Assembly: GCA_964356705.1 (NCBI GenBank)
Contig: CAYHIN010000004.1
Coordinates: 1-36,342 of the forward strand
Reading direction: 5' to 3'
Source: CAYHIN01 sp964356705
GTDB lineage: Bacteria > Patescibacteriota > Microgenomatia > CAZETR01 > Amesbacteraceae
DNA length: 36,342 nt
Below the pieces are notes generated by a model, which was not told the origin of the DNA, did no database searches, and saw only the letters and a program-made list of their open reading frames with translations. The stretch's first letter is position 1; every line of letters begins with the position of its first letter. Below are positions 14,731 to 22,254 of this stretch, one piece after another. A program made the position numbers and the translations under genes.

Positions 14731-15598
14731 CATGTCTACATGCTTTGTAAATAGCTTTTATTACAAACTTTATTCTCTCCCGATTTTTGTGGTGCTTGTG
14801 CTCTTTGTGATCTTGATCCCCAAGTACCGTAGGAGTCACGGTGGGTATTGCCGTCGCGGTTGGTACTAAGGTTGGGGTTGGGATAGCAATTGTCGGCGTG
14901 GGAGTAGGAGTGTTTGTTGGTGTGGGCTCATTCGTTGGCGTGATGGTTGGAGTCACAGTCGGTGTAGGAGTTGGTTCAACTGCAGTTGTCGGAGTTGGAG
15001 TCGGCGTTTCTGTGGGCGTTGGAGTCACAGTTGGTGTGGGAGTTGTTGTGGTAATCAAACTGTTTTGTGGCGCCGGATTGTCTCGCAAAGAAAAGTCTAC
15101 CGAATTATCATCAGTGTCATCCTCCACAGGCAGTCTCTCGATACTTTTGTTAGCAGCCGGTGCCCCGACAGATACTCCCTCAAAGCTAGTCGCCGTTCCC
15201 ATCCCGACTAGATCTTCAGTAGCAAAGCTACTCGTCCCGGTTTTGCGCAGCAACGAAATATAGCTATTAGCCGTAATCGAGCTACTACTGGCCGAATATA
15301 CAAAATCGGGTGTGACCGGGATCGTCGTAAAAGCGGGATTGGCGATCAATATATATCCCTGACCTTTAATTACTCCAGACATAGATGCCACCAGATTTGT
15401 ACTCGCTCCCACTCTCAGTCTCCAGCCAGTCAGATCCACATCCGAAAGAGTTGGGTTATACAGTTCTACAAATTCATCAGCAGCCGCAGCTCCACCCACC
15501 TGTATCTCCGAAATGACTACATGATCAGTCGCCGCGTGGACCACCGTCGGTCCAACCAACAACAGTCCTACAAGAAAAACGGGCAATATTTTTCTCAC
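14711..15598 (-). CDS. Secreted lamin-tail-domain protein with Thr-Pro linker
   Basis: A 295-aa exported protein. It has a signal peptide (residues 1-22, hydrophobic core ending VVHAA), then a lamin-tail domain (about 25-130) with the family features VVISEIQVGG, DEFVELYNPT and LTGWRLRV. A long TPTP-type linker follows (about 180-265), and then a very basic, His-rich C-terminus (HKEHKHHKNRERIK, then a cationic helix ending RYR). Lamin-tail domains in bacteria are extracellular and often sit on surface or nuclease proteins; no catalytic domain is seen here. The start codon is GTG (15596-15598). The basic tail may bind the envelope or nucleic acid; that is inference. Confidence 0.8.
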   Translation of the reverse strand: MRKILPVFLVGLLLVGPTVVHAATDHVVISEIQVGGAAAADEFVELYNPTLSDVDLTGWRLRVGASTNLVASMSGVIKGQGYILIANPAFTTIPVTPDFVYSASSSSITANSYISLLRKTGTSSFATEDLVGMGTATSFEGVSVGAPAANKSIERLPVEDDTDDNSVDFSLRDNPAPQNSLITTTTPTPTVTPTPTETPTPTPTTAVEPTPTPTVTPTITPTNEPTPTNTPTPTPTIAIPTPTLVPTATAIPTVTPTVLGDQDHKEHKHHKNRERIKFVIKAIYKACRHVAKRYR

Positions 15599-15647
15599 TA
15601 ATATTTAACTTATCTCTTTTCACAGCCCCCCGCAACACCCAAAATTT

Positions 15648-15929
15648 TTATCTAGTGAGCAATTTTTTTATCTCTTCCTCTGGAGCGATCCTTACAATAA
15701 ATCCACGAGAATGCAGTTCCATTTGCATATATGCGTCCTTAGTGTCTCCACCATATGGATTTGGTTTCCCCAAGGCTCCTCGATAAGCATCTTCTACTGA
15801 AACCGCTGCAACAATCTTGGACCCAGTTTGACGTTCCAACAGTCTTTGGTAAAAATTTGCACTCTCTCCAATGAAGTCGCCAGTGTAGACTGGGTTGTCA
15901 ATCGCAAATCTAGGAGCATCTGCAGCCAT
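15648..15929 (-). CDS. Hypothetical 93-aa protein downstream of fusA
   Basis: Not recognised. The ATG at 15927-15929 gives MAADAPRFAIDNPVYTGDFI, a soluble, mixed-charge protein with a helix (FYQRLLERQTGSKIVAAVSV) and a C-terminal EEEIKKLLTR; no Cys, signal or membrane segment. An extended -10 box (TGGTATAAT) ends 9 bases before the ATG, so it has its own start signal despite lying 20 bases after fusA. A TTG three bases upstream is a less likely start. Confidence 0.6.
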   Translation of the reverse strand: MAADAPRFAIDNPVYTGDFIGESANFYQRLLERQTGSKIVAAVSVEDAYRGALGKPNPYGGDTKDAYMQMELHSRGFIVRIAPEEEIKKLLTR

Positions 15930-15938
15930 CAAGAACGG

Positions 15939-15947
15939 ATTATACCA
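15939..15947 (-). promoter_or_regulatory. Extended -10 promoter, 93-aa gene
   Basis: Minus strand TGGTATAAT: a perfect TATAAT with the TGn extension and no convincing -35. The predicted transcript begins about 3 bases before the ATG. It overlaps the space right after the fusA stop. Confidence 0.5.
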
Positions 15948-15949
15948 GT

Positions 15950-18094
15950 CTAGGCGCTGGCTTGCACCTTGCCGCTCTTCGCAATTATGCCTTCGGCAAT
16001 ATTCTTTGGCACTTCGTCATAGTGCGAGGGTTCCATATAGTAAGAAGCGCGGCCCTGAGACAGCGAGCGCAATTTGGTCGCATATCCAGATAGTTCTGCC
16101 AGAGGCACATGCGCATTGATGATCGTCAGATGTCCACGCTTGTCAGTTCCCTGGATTGCCGCTCTCTTGGAGGACAGATCACCGATCACGTCTCCCATAA
16201 ATTCGTCCGGAGTAGAGACTTCCACTTTCATGATCGGCTCTAGGATGCAAGGATCCGAAATCTTGGCAGTGTGTTGGAAAGCCATAGATCCTGCTATCTT
16301 AAAGGCCATTTCCGAAGAATCCACGTCGTGATAAGTTCCATCAAACAGAGTTATCTTGGTGTCCACAGTTGGGAATCCGGCCAGCACCCCATTTTCCATC
16401 GCCTCTACGATTCCTTTTTCGATAGGCGCGATAAATTCGCCAGGGATTGCTCCACCTTTGATCCCGTTCACAAATTCAAATCCAGATCCGCGGGGTAGAG
16501 GCTCCATCTTGATCCAACAATGTCCATACTGTCCGCGTCCTCCAGATTGGCGAATAAATTTACCCTCTCCCTCGGCGGGTTTTTTCACAGTTTCCTTATA
16601 AGCCACTTGTGGGGCCCCAGTTGTTGCTTCCACATTAAATTCGCGCTTCATGCGGTCCACCAGGATTTCCAAGTGCAGCTCTCCCATGCCGGAGATGATC
16701 GTCTGTCCAGTCTCGTGATTGGATTTGATTCTAAAGGTTGGATCTTCGTCAGACAGTTTGTTCAGCGCCAGACCCATCTTTTCTTGATCAGATTTGGTTT
16801 TTGGCTCAATAGCGAGCGATATGACCGGTTCTGGGAAAGAGATCGACTCGAGTACTATTGGGGCCGCTTTTTCACACAAAGTGTTTCCCGTGGTTGTTTC
16901 CCGCAGTCCCACGAGAGCCACGATCTCTCCAGCATAAGCCGCATCGATCTCTTCTCTCTTGTTGGCGTGCATCAGAAGCATTCGCGAGATTCTTTCTTCC
17001 TTTTGTTTGGACGCGTTCCACAGAGATTGTCCAGCCTTCAGTGATCCAGAATAGATTCGAACGTAAGTCAGTCGTCCGACGTGTGGATCAGTTTGGATCT
17101 TAAAAGCCAGTCCGGCAAACTTTTCGTCATTGATAGTTTTGCGAGACACTTCCTCGCCGGTTTGGGGATTGATACCTTTCACGTGATCCACGTCTACTGG
17201 GGATGGTAGATATTCGACCACTGCATCCAGCATCGGTTGCACGCCCTTGTTGCGAAGAGATGCGCCAGCGTAGACCGGGACGAGTTTATAGGCAATGACT
17301 GCTCTTCGCATGGCGGCCTTTAATTCAGTCACTGTTGGCTCCTCGCCTTTGAGAAATTTATTTAGCAGATCATCATCAGTCTCCGAGATTTGCTCGATTA
17401 GTTTGGTTCTCCACTTTTCTATTGTGTCTTTCAGATCTTCTGGGATGGGTTGCTCTTCGTATTTGGCTCCTGTTTCGTCTCCCAGCCACACCAGGGCTTT
17501 TCTCTCGAGGAGCAGGACTACGCCGCGAAATGTATTTTCAGCTCCGATTGGATATGCCATGACTGCCGGATTTGCTCCCAGTCTGTCGATGATGGCTTTG
17601 ATCGTGCCCTCAAAGTTAGCTCCGAGTTTATCGTTTTTATTGATAAATATGATTCGTGGGACTTTGTACTTATCAGCCTGTCGCCATACTGTCTCAGTTT
17701 GTGACTGCACTGTTTCCTCGGCATCCAGTACCGTGACGGCTCCATCGAGGACTCGCAGTGAGCGCTCCACTTCAGCCGTAAAGTCCACATGTCCGGGGGT
17801 ATCGATCAGATTAATGCGGTACGACCCATGTTCGACTGGACTATTTACGTCAGACACTGACCAGAAGGTGGTAGTAGCAGCAGATACGATTGTGATTCCG
17901 CGCTCTTTTTCTTGAGCCATCCAGTCCATTTGTGTGTCTCCCTCGTCAATGTCCCCGATCTTATAGGACTTGCCAGTATAAAAGAGAATTCGCTCCGAAG
18001 TAGTCGTCTTGCCCGCGTCAATATGGGCAATGATGCCAATGTTACGCACCCGATCTTGCGGGACCATGCGATTAGTAGTCTTTATATCGGCCAT
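15950..18094 (-). CDS. fusA: Elongation factor G
   Basis: A GTPase that drives translocation and, with RRF, ribosome recycling. At 714 aa it is full length: G1 AHIDAGKTT, G3 DTPGHVDF, G4 NKNDKLGA, then domains II-V, including the domain IV stretch SGGRGQYGHCWIKMEP and a C-terminal SYATKLRSLSQGRASY. It is not next to rpsL/rpsG or tuf as in many bacteria, but is flanked by two orphan genes. A promoter lies 12 bases before the ATG. Confidence 0.97.
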   Translation of the reverse strand: MADIKTTNRMVPQDRVRNIGIIAHIDAGKTTTSERILFYTGKSYKIGDIDEGDTQMDWMAQEKERGITIVSAATTTFWSVSDVNSPVEHGSYRINLIDTPGHVDFTAEVERSLRVLDGAVTVLDAEETVQSQTETVWRQADKYKVPRIIFINKNDKLGANFEGTIKAIIDRLGANPAVMAYPIGAENTFRGVVLLLERKALVWLGDETGAKYEEQPIPEDLKDTIEKWRTKLIEQISETDDDLLNKFLKGEEPTVTELKAAMRRAVIAYKLVPVYAGASLRNKGVQPMLDAVVEYLPSPVDVDHVKGINPQTGEEVSRKTINDEKFAGLAFKIQTDPHVGRLTYVRIYSGSLKAGQSLWNASKQKEERISRMLLMHANKREEIDAAYAGEIVALVGLRETTTGNTLCEKAAPIVLESISFPEPVISLAIEPKTKSDQEKMGLALNKLSDEDPTFRIKSNHETGQTIISGMGELHLEILVDRMKREFNVEATTGAPQVAYKETVKKPAEGEGKFIRQSGGRGQYGHCWIKMEPLPRGSGFEFVNGIKGGAIPGEFIAPIEKGIVEAMENGVLAGFPTVDTKITLFDGTYHDVDSSEMAFKIAGSMAFQHTAKISDPCILEPIMKVEVSTPDEFMGDVIGDLSSKRAAIQGTDKRGHLTIINAHVPLAELSGYATKLRSLSQGRASYYMEPSHYDEVPKNIAEGIIAKSGKVQASA

Positions 18095-18106
18095 TCTAGC
18101 CTTGTG

Positions 18107-18135
18107 ATTCTACCAGAAGCGTCACTTACCCACAA
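18107..18135 (-). promoter_or_regulatory. fusA promoter
   Basis: Minus strand TTGTGG (18135-18130), 17-base spacer, TAGAAT (18112-18107) with a TGG extension just before it. The start site would be about 5 bases from the fusA ATG. The -35 lies just below the end of the 79-aa gene. Confidence 0.55.
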
Positions 18136-18138
18136 TTA

Positions 18139-18378
18139 CTAATCATCTATATGATATTTCTCTGCCACTTCTTGTGTAGCCTCTCCCACCTTCCTTCGAA
18201 TCTGTCTGAGCGTAGCTCCTGCCGCTTGCGAGGCTTCTATTATCGTTTCAAATCTTGCAGAGCTGTCGTGTTGGACTCCACCTCTCAATGCTTGAAGCTG
18301 TATTGCACGGGCAACCCAAAACACTCTTCCTAGTAGTGACTTTCTAACATCCTTAACTGTTAGTTTATCTTTTGACAT
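18139..18378 (-). CDS. Hypothetical 79-aa basic protein upstream of fusA
   Basis: Not recognised. The preferred ATG at 18376-18378 gives MSKDKLTVKDVRKSLLGRVF; a longer frame to 18438 would run across the intergenic region shared with dnaJ. The product looks all-helical and basic (VARAIQLQALRGG, then ATLRQIRRKVGEATQEVAEKY), with no signal or membrane segment. A perfect TATAAT ends 6 bases before the ATG. It is divergent from dnaJ. Confidence 0.55.
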   Translation of the reverse strand: MSKDKLTVKDVRKSLLGRVFWVARAIQLQALRGGVQHDSSARFETIIEASQAAGATLRQIRRKVGEATQEVAEKYHIDD

Positions 18379-18384
18379 GCGCGA

Positions 18385-18390
18385 ATTATA
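18385..18390 (-). promoter_or_regulatory. -10 box of the 79-aa gene
   Basis: Minus strand TATAAT preceded by GTG, 6 bases upstream of the ATG at 18378. The expected start site coincides with the start codon (leaderless). No good -35 was found. Confidence 0.45.
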
Positions 18391-18407
18391 CACGACCCCT
18401 AGAATCT

Positions 18408-18434
18408 TTAGCACTCGCGCGTTACAATTGCCAC
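18408..18434. promoter_or_regulatory. CIRCE-like operator upstream of dnaJ
   Basis: TTAGCACTC (18408-18416) is an exact left half of the CIRCE element bound by the heat-shock repressor HrcA. After the standard 9-base spacer the right half (18426-18434, AATTGCCAC) matches GAGTGCTAA at only 5 of 9 places. The site overlaps a -10-like TACAAT (18423-18428) ten bases before the dnaJ ATG, where HrcA would block transcription. The weak right half keeps this tentative. Confidence 0.5.
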
Positions 18435-18438
18435 ACAT

Positions 18439-19317
18439 ATGGCCACCAAACGGGATTACTACGACGTCTTAGGCGTACAAAAGACTGCCAGTGCTGCCGA
18501 GCTAAAAACTGCCTATCGCAAGATGGCTCTCGAGTGGCATCCAGATAGAAACAAATCCCCCGAGGCCGAGACTAAGTTTAAGGAGATCAACGAAGCGTAC
18601 CAGGTTTTATCCGATGCCAAGAAAAAAGCGACTTATGACCAGTTTGGTCACGCCGCTTTTGACCCAGCCGCAGGTGGCGGCTACGGTGGTGGCAATCCGT
18701 TTGCCGGCGGTTTCCGCCAGGGGGGCCCATTTACCTATTCATATAGTACTAGTGGGGACAATCCTTTCGGTGACATGGGCGGATTCTCCGATCCCTTCGA
18801 GATTTTTGAACAATTTTTTGGCGGCGCCAGTCCCTTTGGTCGGCAAGCTCCCAGAAAAGCCCACTATTCTCTCAAGATTCCTTTCATGACCGCAGTCAAA
18901 GGGGGAGCAGAGGAAGTAAAGATCGATGGCAAGTCTCACACCATAAAGATCCCCGCCGGGGCAGACACAGGTACCCACTTACGCTTTACTGATTTTGATA
19001 TCACCTTCCAGGTTGAGGAGAGCCTAGATTTCAAAAGAGCCGGCGCGGACGTCTATGTCGATCACCCAATTTCTTTTACCAAAGCGATTTTAGGTGGCGA
19101 GACAACCACCAAGACTTTGGATGGCACTCTGAAGATCAAGATCCGCCCCGGTACCCAACCCGGAACCGTAGTCCGACTAACAGACAAAGGTATTACCAAG
19201 ATCAATTCGTTCAAGACAGGTGACCACGGCGACCTCTATATTAGACTCATCATCAAACTCCCCGAGCACCTCTCCAAACACCAAAAACAACTTCTAGAAG
19301 AATTTGATAGATCGTGA
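18439..19317 (+). CDS. DnaJ/CbpA-type co-chaperone without zinc finger
   Basis: Stimulates Hsp70 (DnaK) ATP hydrolysis and delivers clients. The 292-aa protein has a J domain (DYYDVLGVQKTASAAELKTAYRKMA, with the HPD motif at WHPDRN), a Gly/Phe-rich linker (about 70-135, repeated GG/NPF/FGG), and the two C-terminal substrate-binding barrels (KGGAEEVKIDGKSHTIKIPAG; VDHPISFTKAILGGETTT). The four CXXCXGXG zinc modules of classic DnaJ are missing, so this is the CbpA/type B form. The ATG lies just downstream of a CIRCE-like site and a -10 box, consistent with heat-shock control. Confidence 0.9.
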   Translation: MATKRDYYDVLGVQKTASAAELKTAYRKMALEWHPDRNKSPEAETKFKEINEAYQVLSDAKKKATYDQFGHAAFDPAAGGGYGGGNPFAGGFRQGGPFTYSYSTSGDNPFGDMGGFSDPFEIFEQFFGGASPFGRQAPRKAHYSLKIPFMTAVKGGAEEVKIDGKSHTIKIPAGADTGTHLRFTDFDITFQVEESLDFKRAGADVYVDHPISFTKAILGGETTTKTLDGTLKIKIRPGTQPGTVVRLTDKGITKINSFKTGDHGDLYIRLIIKLPEHLSKHQKQLLEEFDRS

Positions 19318-19329
19318 TATACATAAATT

Positions 19330-19542
19330 ATGCCTCTCAAGCCAAGACCTCCTGATTTTGAAGCACTGAGCACTTTCGAAAAAGTGACCTTTTTTACAGG
19401 GTCTGCCATGATTGCCTGGGGAATGCTAGACATGTCCACGCTACACTCGTTGCCTGAATATGTAGATGGACTGATAGTTTTTACATCTATCATCCCTTAC
19501 GCACTTTGTGCAGCTTCGCTCGCCTTTTTCCCTCGTAGCTAG
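19330..19542 (+). CDS. Small hypothetical membrane protein (70 aa)
   Basis: Not recognised. It starts MPLKPRPPDFEALSTFEKV and has two hydrophobic stretches (about 20-33, FFTGSAMIAWGML, and 47-66, GLIVFTSIIPYALCAASLAFF), suggesting a two-pass inner-membrane protein with short tails. It lies 12 bases after dnaJ and reads in the same direction, so it is probably in the same transcript. Confidence 0.5.
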   Translation: MPLKPRPPDFEALSTFEKVTFFTGSAMIAWGMLDMSTLHSLPEYVDGLIVFTSIIPYALCAASLAFFPRS

Positions 19543-19559
19543 CCCATAGATACTTCCTC

Positions 19560-19568
19560 TGCTATAAT
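19560..19568 (+). promoter_or_regulatory. Extended -10 promoter for nusA
   Basis: TGCTATAAT: a perfect TATAAT with the TGn extension, no clear -35. Transcription from about 19575 would give a leader of about 60 bases that contains the terminator-like hairpin at 19593-19621. Confidence 0.5.
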
Positions 19569-19592
19569 CACTCTCAGTTTAAGTGGAATTGA

Positions 19593-19621
19593 GGCGGGGA
19601 GAAAATACCCGCCAATTTTTT
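19593..19621 (+). terminator. Intrinsic terminator in the nusA leader
   Basis: GGCGGG (19593-19598) pairs with CCCGCC (19608-19613) around a 9-base loop, extended by AATT/AATT across a 2-base bulge, and followed by six T. It ends 15 bases before the nusA ATG. It lies downstream of a good -10 box, so it can act as an attenuator for nusA; it may also end the dnaJ transcript. Confidence 0.75.
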
Positions 19622-19636
19622 GCTTATGCGAAAACC

Positions 19637-20749
19637 ATGCAACGCAATAACACCGCCAGATCAGATTTTGCCCTAGCCGTGGCCCAGATCGCCCACGAGC
19701 GTGGTTTGGATCCTCAGATCATCCTGGATTCTATAAAATCAGCCCTCGTCGCCGCCTTCAAAAAAGATCACCCCGAGTCCTTCAAAGAAGACCACGTCTA
19801 TGACGTCGATCTCGATTCTAGTTCCGGTGAGGCCCACGTGTACGAGACCGAGGGCGATGTCGAAGAAGTCGAAGGCATCATCTCGGTTACCCCAAAAGCT
19901 GGAGCCAAGAGAGTGGACATCACTCCTCCCGGTTACGGTCGCATAGCCGCCCAGACCGCCAAGCAAGTCATTTTGCAAAAAGTCCGTGAAGCCGAAAAAT
20001 CTCACATCGTAGCCGAATATCAAAAGCGCATGGGGACACTAGTTTCCGGCATGATCATCCGTTTCGTCGGCCAAGAAATAGTGGTGGACATTGGCAAGGC
20101 CGAGGCCATCATGCCCAAGGAAGAGCAAGTCCACTCCGAGGACTACAGGCTCAGTGCTCGCATGAACTTCTTAGTCCACAGTATTCGCGACTCCGTTCGT
20201 GGCCAAGAAGTGGTGGTCTCTCGAGCCGATCCAAATATCATCCGTGAATTGTTCAAGAGGGAAGTCCCCGAGGTCAATTCTGGAGCCGTCGAGATCAAAG
20301 CCGTCGCCCGTGATCCCGGATCCAGGACCAAGATCGCAGTCTACTCAAATCAAAATGGTGTCGACCCCGTCGGTTCCTGTGTGGGTCAAAAAGGTGTTCG
20401 AGTACAAGCTGTGATCGGTGAGCTCAACGGTGAAAAGATCGACATCGTCCAGTACAGTGAAGACCAAGAAAAGTTCGTCGCCTCCGCTCTTTCTCCCGCC
20501 GCCGGACTTTCAGTAAAGATCAATGCGGGAGCGGCCATCGCCCAAGTCACAGCTCCCGCAGACCAGCTTTCTTTGGCCATTGGTCGTGAAGGTCAAAATG
20601 CCAAATTAGCCGGCAAGCTCGTGGGTCTCCACATCGACATCAAAGGCAGTGACCTGCCAAAAGATGAAGTCCCAGCCGAGGCCGGTACCCATGAACAAAA
20701 AGAAGAGATCCCAACCAATGACCAAGTACAGACCCAAAATGACCAGTAA
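19637..20749 (+). CDS. nusA: Transcription termination/antitermination factor NusA
   Basis: Binds RNA polymerase and nascent RNA, promoting pausing and intrinsic termination. Starting at the ATG at 19637 (370 aa) there is the N-terminal polymerase-binding domain (FALAVAQIAHERGLD), the S1 domain (about 115-185, GTLVSGMIIRFVGQEIVVDIG), KH1 (GSCVGQKGVRVQAVIGEL) and KH2 (SLAIGREGQNAKLAGKL). A GTG at 19583 is in frame but would put the terminator hairpin inside the gene. The C-terminal tail (TNDQVQTQNDQ) is encoded by a heptanucleotide array. No acidic repeat domain as in E. coli. Confidence 0.95.
   Translation: MQRNNTARSDFALAVAQIAHERGLDPQIILDSIKSALVAAFKKDHPESFKEDHVYDVDLDSSSGEAHVYETEGDVEEVEGIISVTPKAGAKRVDITPPGYGRIAAQTAKQVILQKVREAEKSHIVAEYQKRMGTLVSGMIIRFVGQEIVVDIGKAEAIMPKEEQVHSEDYRLSARMNFLVHSIRDSVRGQEVVVSRADPNIIRELFKREVPEVNSGAVEIKAVARDPGSRTKIAVYSNQNGVDPVGSCVGQKGVRVQAVIGELNGEKIDIVQYSEDQEKFVASALSPAAGLSVKINAGAAIAQVTAPADQLSLAIGREGQNAKLAGKLVGLHIDIKGSDLPKDEVPAEAGTHEQKEEIPTNDQVQTQNDQ
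20716..20743. repeat. Heptanucleotide array at the nusA 3' end
   Basis: Four 7-base units (CAATGAC, CAAGTAC, AGACCCA, AAATGAC) end just before the last codon of nusA. They are less regular than the other arrays, but the first and fourth units agree at 6 of 7 positions and are exactly 21 bases apart. They encode the disordered C-terminal tail. Confidence 0.45.
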
Positions 20750-20802
20750 AAAAACCTTGCCATCTTTTTGGATTTCGTAGTTTGGGCTTTGAGATTTATT
20801 TG

Positions 20803-20830
20803 GGATTTAGGATTTAGAAATTAGGATTTA
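20803..20830. repeat. Intergenic heptanucleotide array before infB
   Basis: Three GGATTTA units and one GAAATTA in perfect register, 28 bp in total, ending 5 bases before the infB ATG at 20836. The preceding 40 bases are similarly AT-rich with a looser heptad pattern. The array is part of the infB 5' region and may contain its -10 (TTTATAT). Confidence 0.75.
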
Positions 20831-20835
20831 TATCC

Positions 20836-22254
20836 ATGTTACAAAACCGTCCACCCATCGTTGTCATCCTGGGCCATGTCGATCACGGCAAGACTTCTCT
20901 TTTAGATTATCTTCGAAAAACCTCAGTAGTCTCCCGCGAAGCCGGTGGCATCACCCAGCACATCAGCTCATTTCAGCACAAATTCCAAATTCATAATTCC
21001 ATATTCGAGGTCACATTTATAGACACTCCCGGTCACGCCGCTTTTTCCAATATTAGGAGTCGTGGGTCAAAGATTGCCGACATCGCCATCTTGGTTGTAG
21101 CCGCAGGCGATGGTGTCATGCCCCAGACAAAAGAGTCGATTCAATTTATCAAAGAGACCGGAATTCCCTTTATTGTGGCTCTTACCAAGTCCGATCTCGA
21201 TTCTACCTCCCCCGATCGTGTGAAAACTCAGCTCACCGAAGTGGATGTAGTCGTCGAAGACTACGGTGGCACCGTTCCTTGTGTCGCCGTCTCGTCCAAG
21301 ACTGGAGCCGGCATTTCCGAGCTTCTCGAGATGATTGATCTGGTAAACAGCATGAATCCCGCTCAGGCCGACCCCGATGCCCCACTAGAAGTAGTCGTCT
21401 TAGAAAGTAGCTTAGACCCCAAAAAGGGCCCACTGGCTACAGTCATCGTCAGATCTGGTACTTTATCAGTAGGCCAATCTCTTTTTCAAAAAGAGTTAGT
21501 TGGCAAGGCCCGTTCACTAATAGACTCAGATGGTGTTCAGATCAAATCCGCTCTACCCTCGACTCCCGTCGAGATCGTCGGTCTCTCCGAGGTCTTAGAG
21601 GTCGGCACCAAGATCAGTACTTCTCCCATTGCCGACCAACCCCACATTCGTGCGTCTCAATCAGGTAGAGAATCAGGGGTCCTCAGTGATACTTCAGTAA
21701 ATATTATTATCAAAGCCGACGTCCTTTCTTCCCAAGAAGCCATCTTAGGCAGTTTGCCCCCCGGGGTAAATATCGTTTCTGCTTCCACTGGAGATGTAAA
21801 CGAAACCGATGTAGCGACCGCCCAAGGAAGCGGTGCCACCATCATGACTTTCAATACCAAGATCCCGAGTGGCGTAGCCAAACTAGCCGAAGTGGACAAA
21901 GTCACCATCAAATCTTTCAAAATCATCTACGAACTATTAGATACTGTAGCAAAGATGTTTGCTCCCGAGGTCAAAGAGACCATTTTGGGTCGGGCCACAG
22001 TAGCAGCCGAGTTCAAGATCAATGCTGATCGTATTGCCGGCGCTCGCTGTACCGAAGGCGTGATTACCAGAGGCGATCAGATCAAGATCCAAAGAGTGGA
22101 CGCCATAGTCGGCACCACTCGTCTCAAGTCTCTCAAGACCAGCAAGACCGAGATTCCCTCAGTCAAATCAGGTGGCGAATTTGGCGCCGTCTTTAGTCCA
22201 TATGTTGACTTTAAGGTCGGCGATAATATAATCGCCTTCAAAGTCACATCATGA
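20836..22254 (+). CDS. infB: Translation initiation factor IF-2 (short form)
   Basis: A GTPase that places initiator tRNA in the P site. At 472 aa it lacks the long N-terminal region of most bacteria and begins almost at the G domain: GHVDHGKTS (G1), DTPGHAAF (G3), TKSDLDS (G4, normally NKxD), SSKTGAG (G5). Domains II, III (VNIIIKADVLSSQEAI) and IV (C-terminal initiator-tRNA-binding) follow. Residues 48-57 (HKFQIHNSIF region) are encoded by a 28-bp heptanucleotide array and add about four residues to the loop between switch I and the G3 strand. It overlaps the next gene by 4 bases. Confidence 0.95.
   Translation: MLQNRPPIVVILGHVDHGKTSLLDYLRKTSVVSREAGGITQHISSFQHKFQIHNSIFEVTFIDTPGHAAFSNIRSRGSKIADIAILVVAAGDGVMPQTKESIQFIKETGIPFIVALTKSDLDSTSPDRVKTQLTEVDVVVEDYGGTVPCVAVSSKTGAGISELLEMIDLVNSMNPAQADPDAPLEVVVLESSLDPKKGPLATVIVRSGTLSVGQSLFQKELVGKARSLIDSDGVQIKSALPSTPVEIVGLSEVLEVGTKISTSPIADQPHIRASQSGRESGVLSDTSVNIIIKADVLSSQEAILGSLPPGVNIVSASTGDVNETDVATAQGSGATIMTFNTKIPSGVAKLAEVDKVTIKSFKIIYELLDTVAKMFAPEVKETILGRATVAAEFKINADRIAGARCTEGVITRGDQIKIQRVDAIVGTTRLKSLKTSKTEIPSVKSGGEFGAVFSPYVDFKVGDNIIAFKVTS
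20979..21006. repeat. Heptanucleotide array inside infB
   Basis: Four perfect-register 7-base units (CAAATTC twice, then ATAATTC and CATATTC). Read on the minus strand the consensus is GAATTTG, close to the GGATTTA of the intergenic arrays. It encodes residues 48-57 of IF-2, between the switch I region and the DTPG strand. Confidence 0.75.

Noticed and set aside
14841..15263. Open plus-strand frame rich in Gly-Val
   Set aside because: It is the antisense of the Thr-Pro linker codons of the lamin-tail protein; the GV pattern follows from the hexamer DNA repeats and it has no start context.
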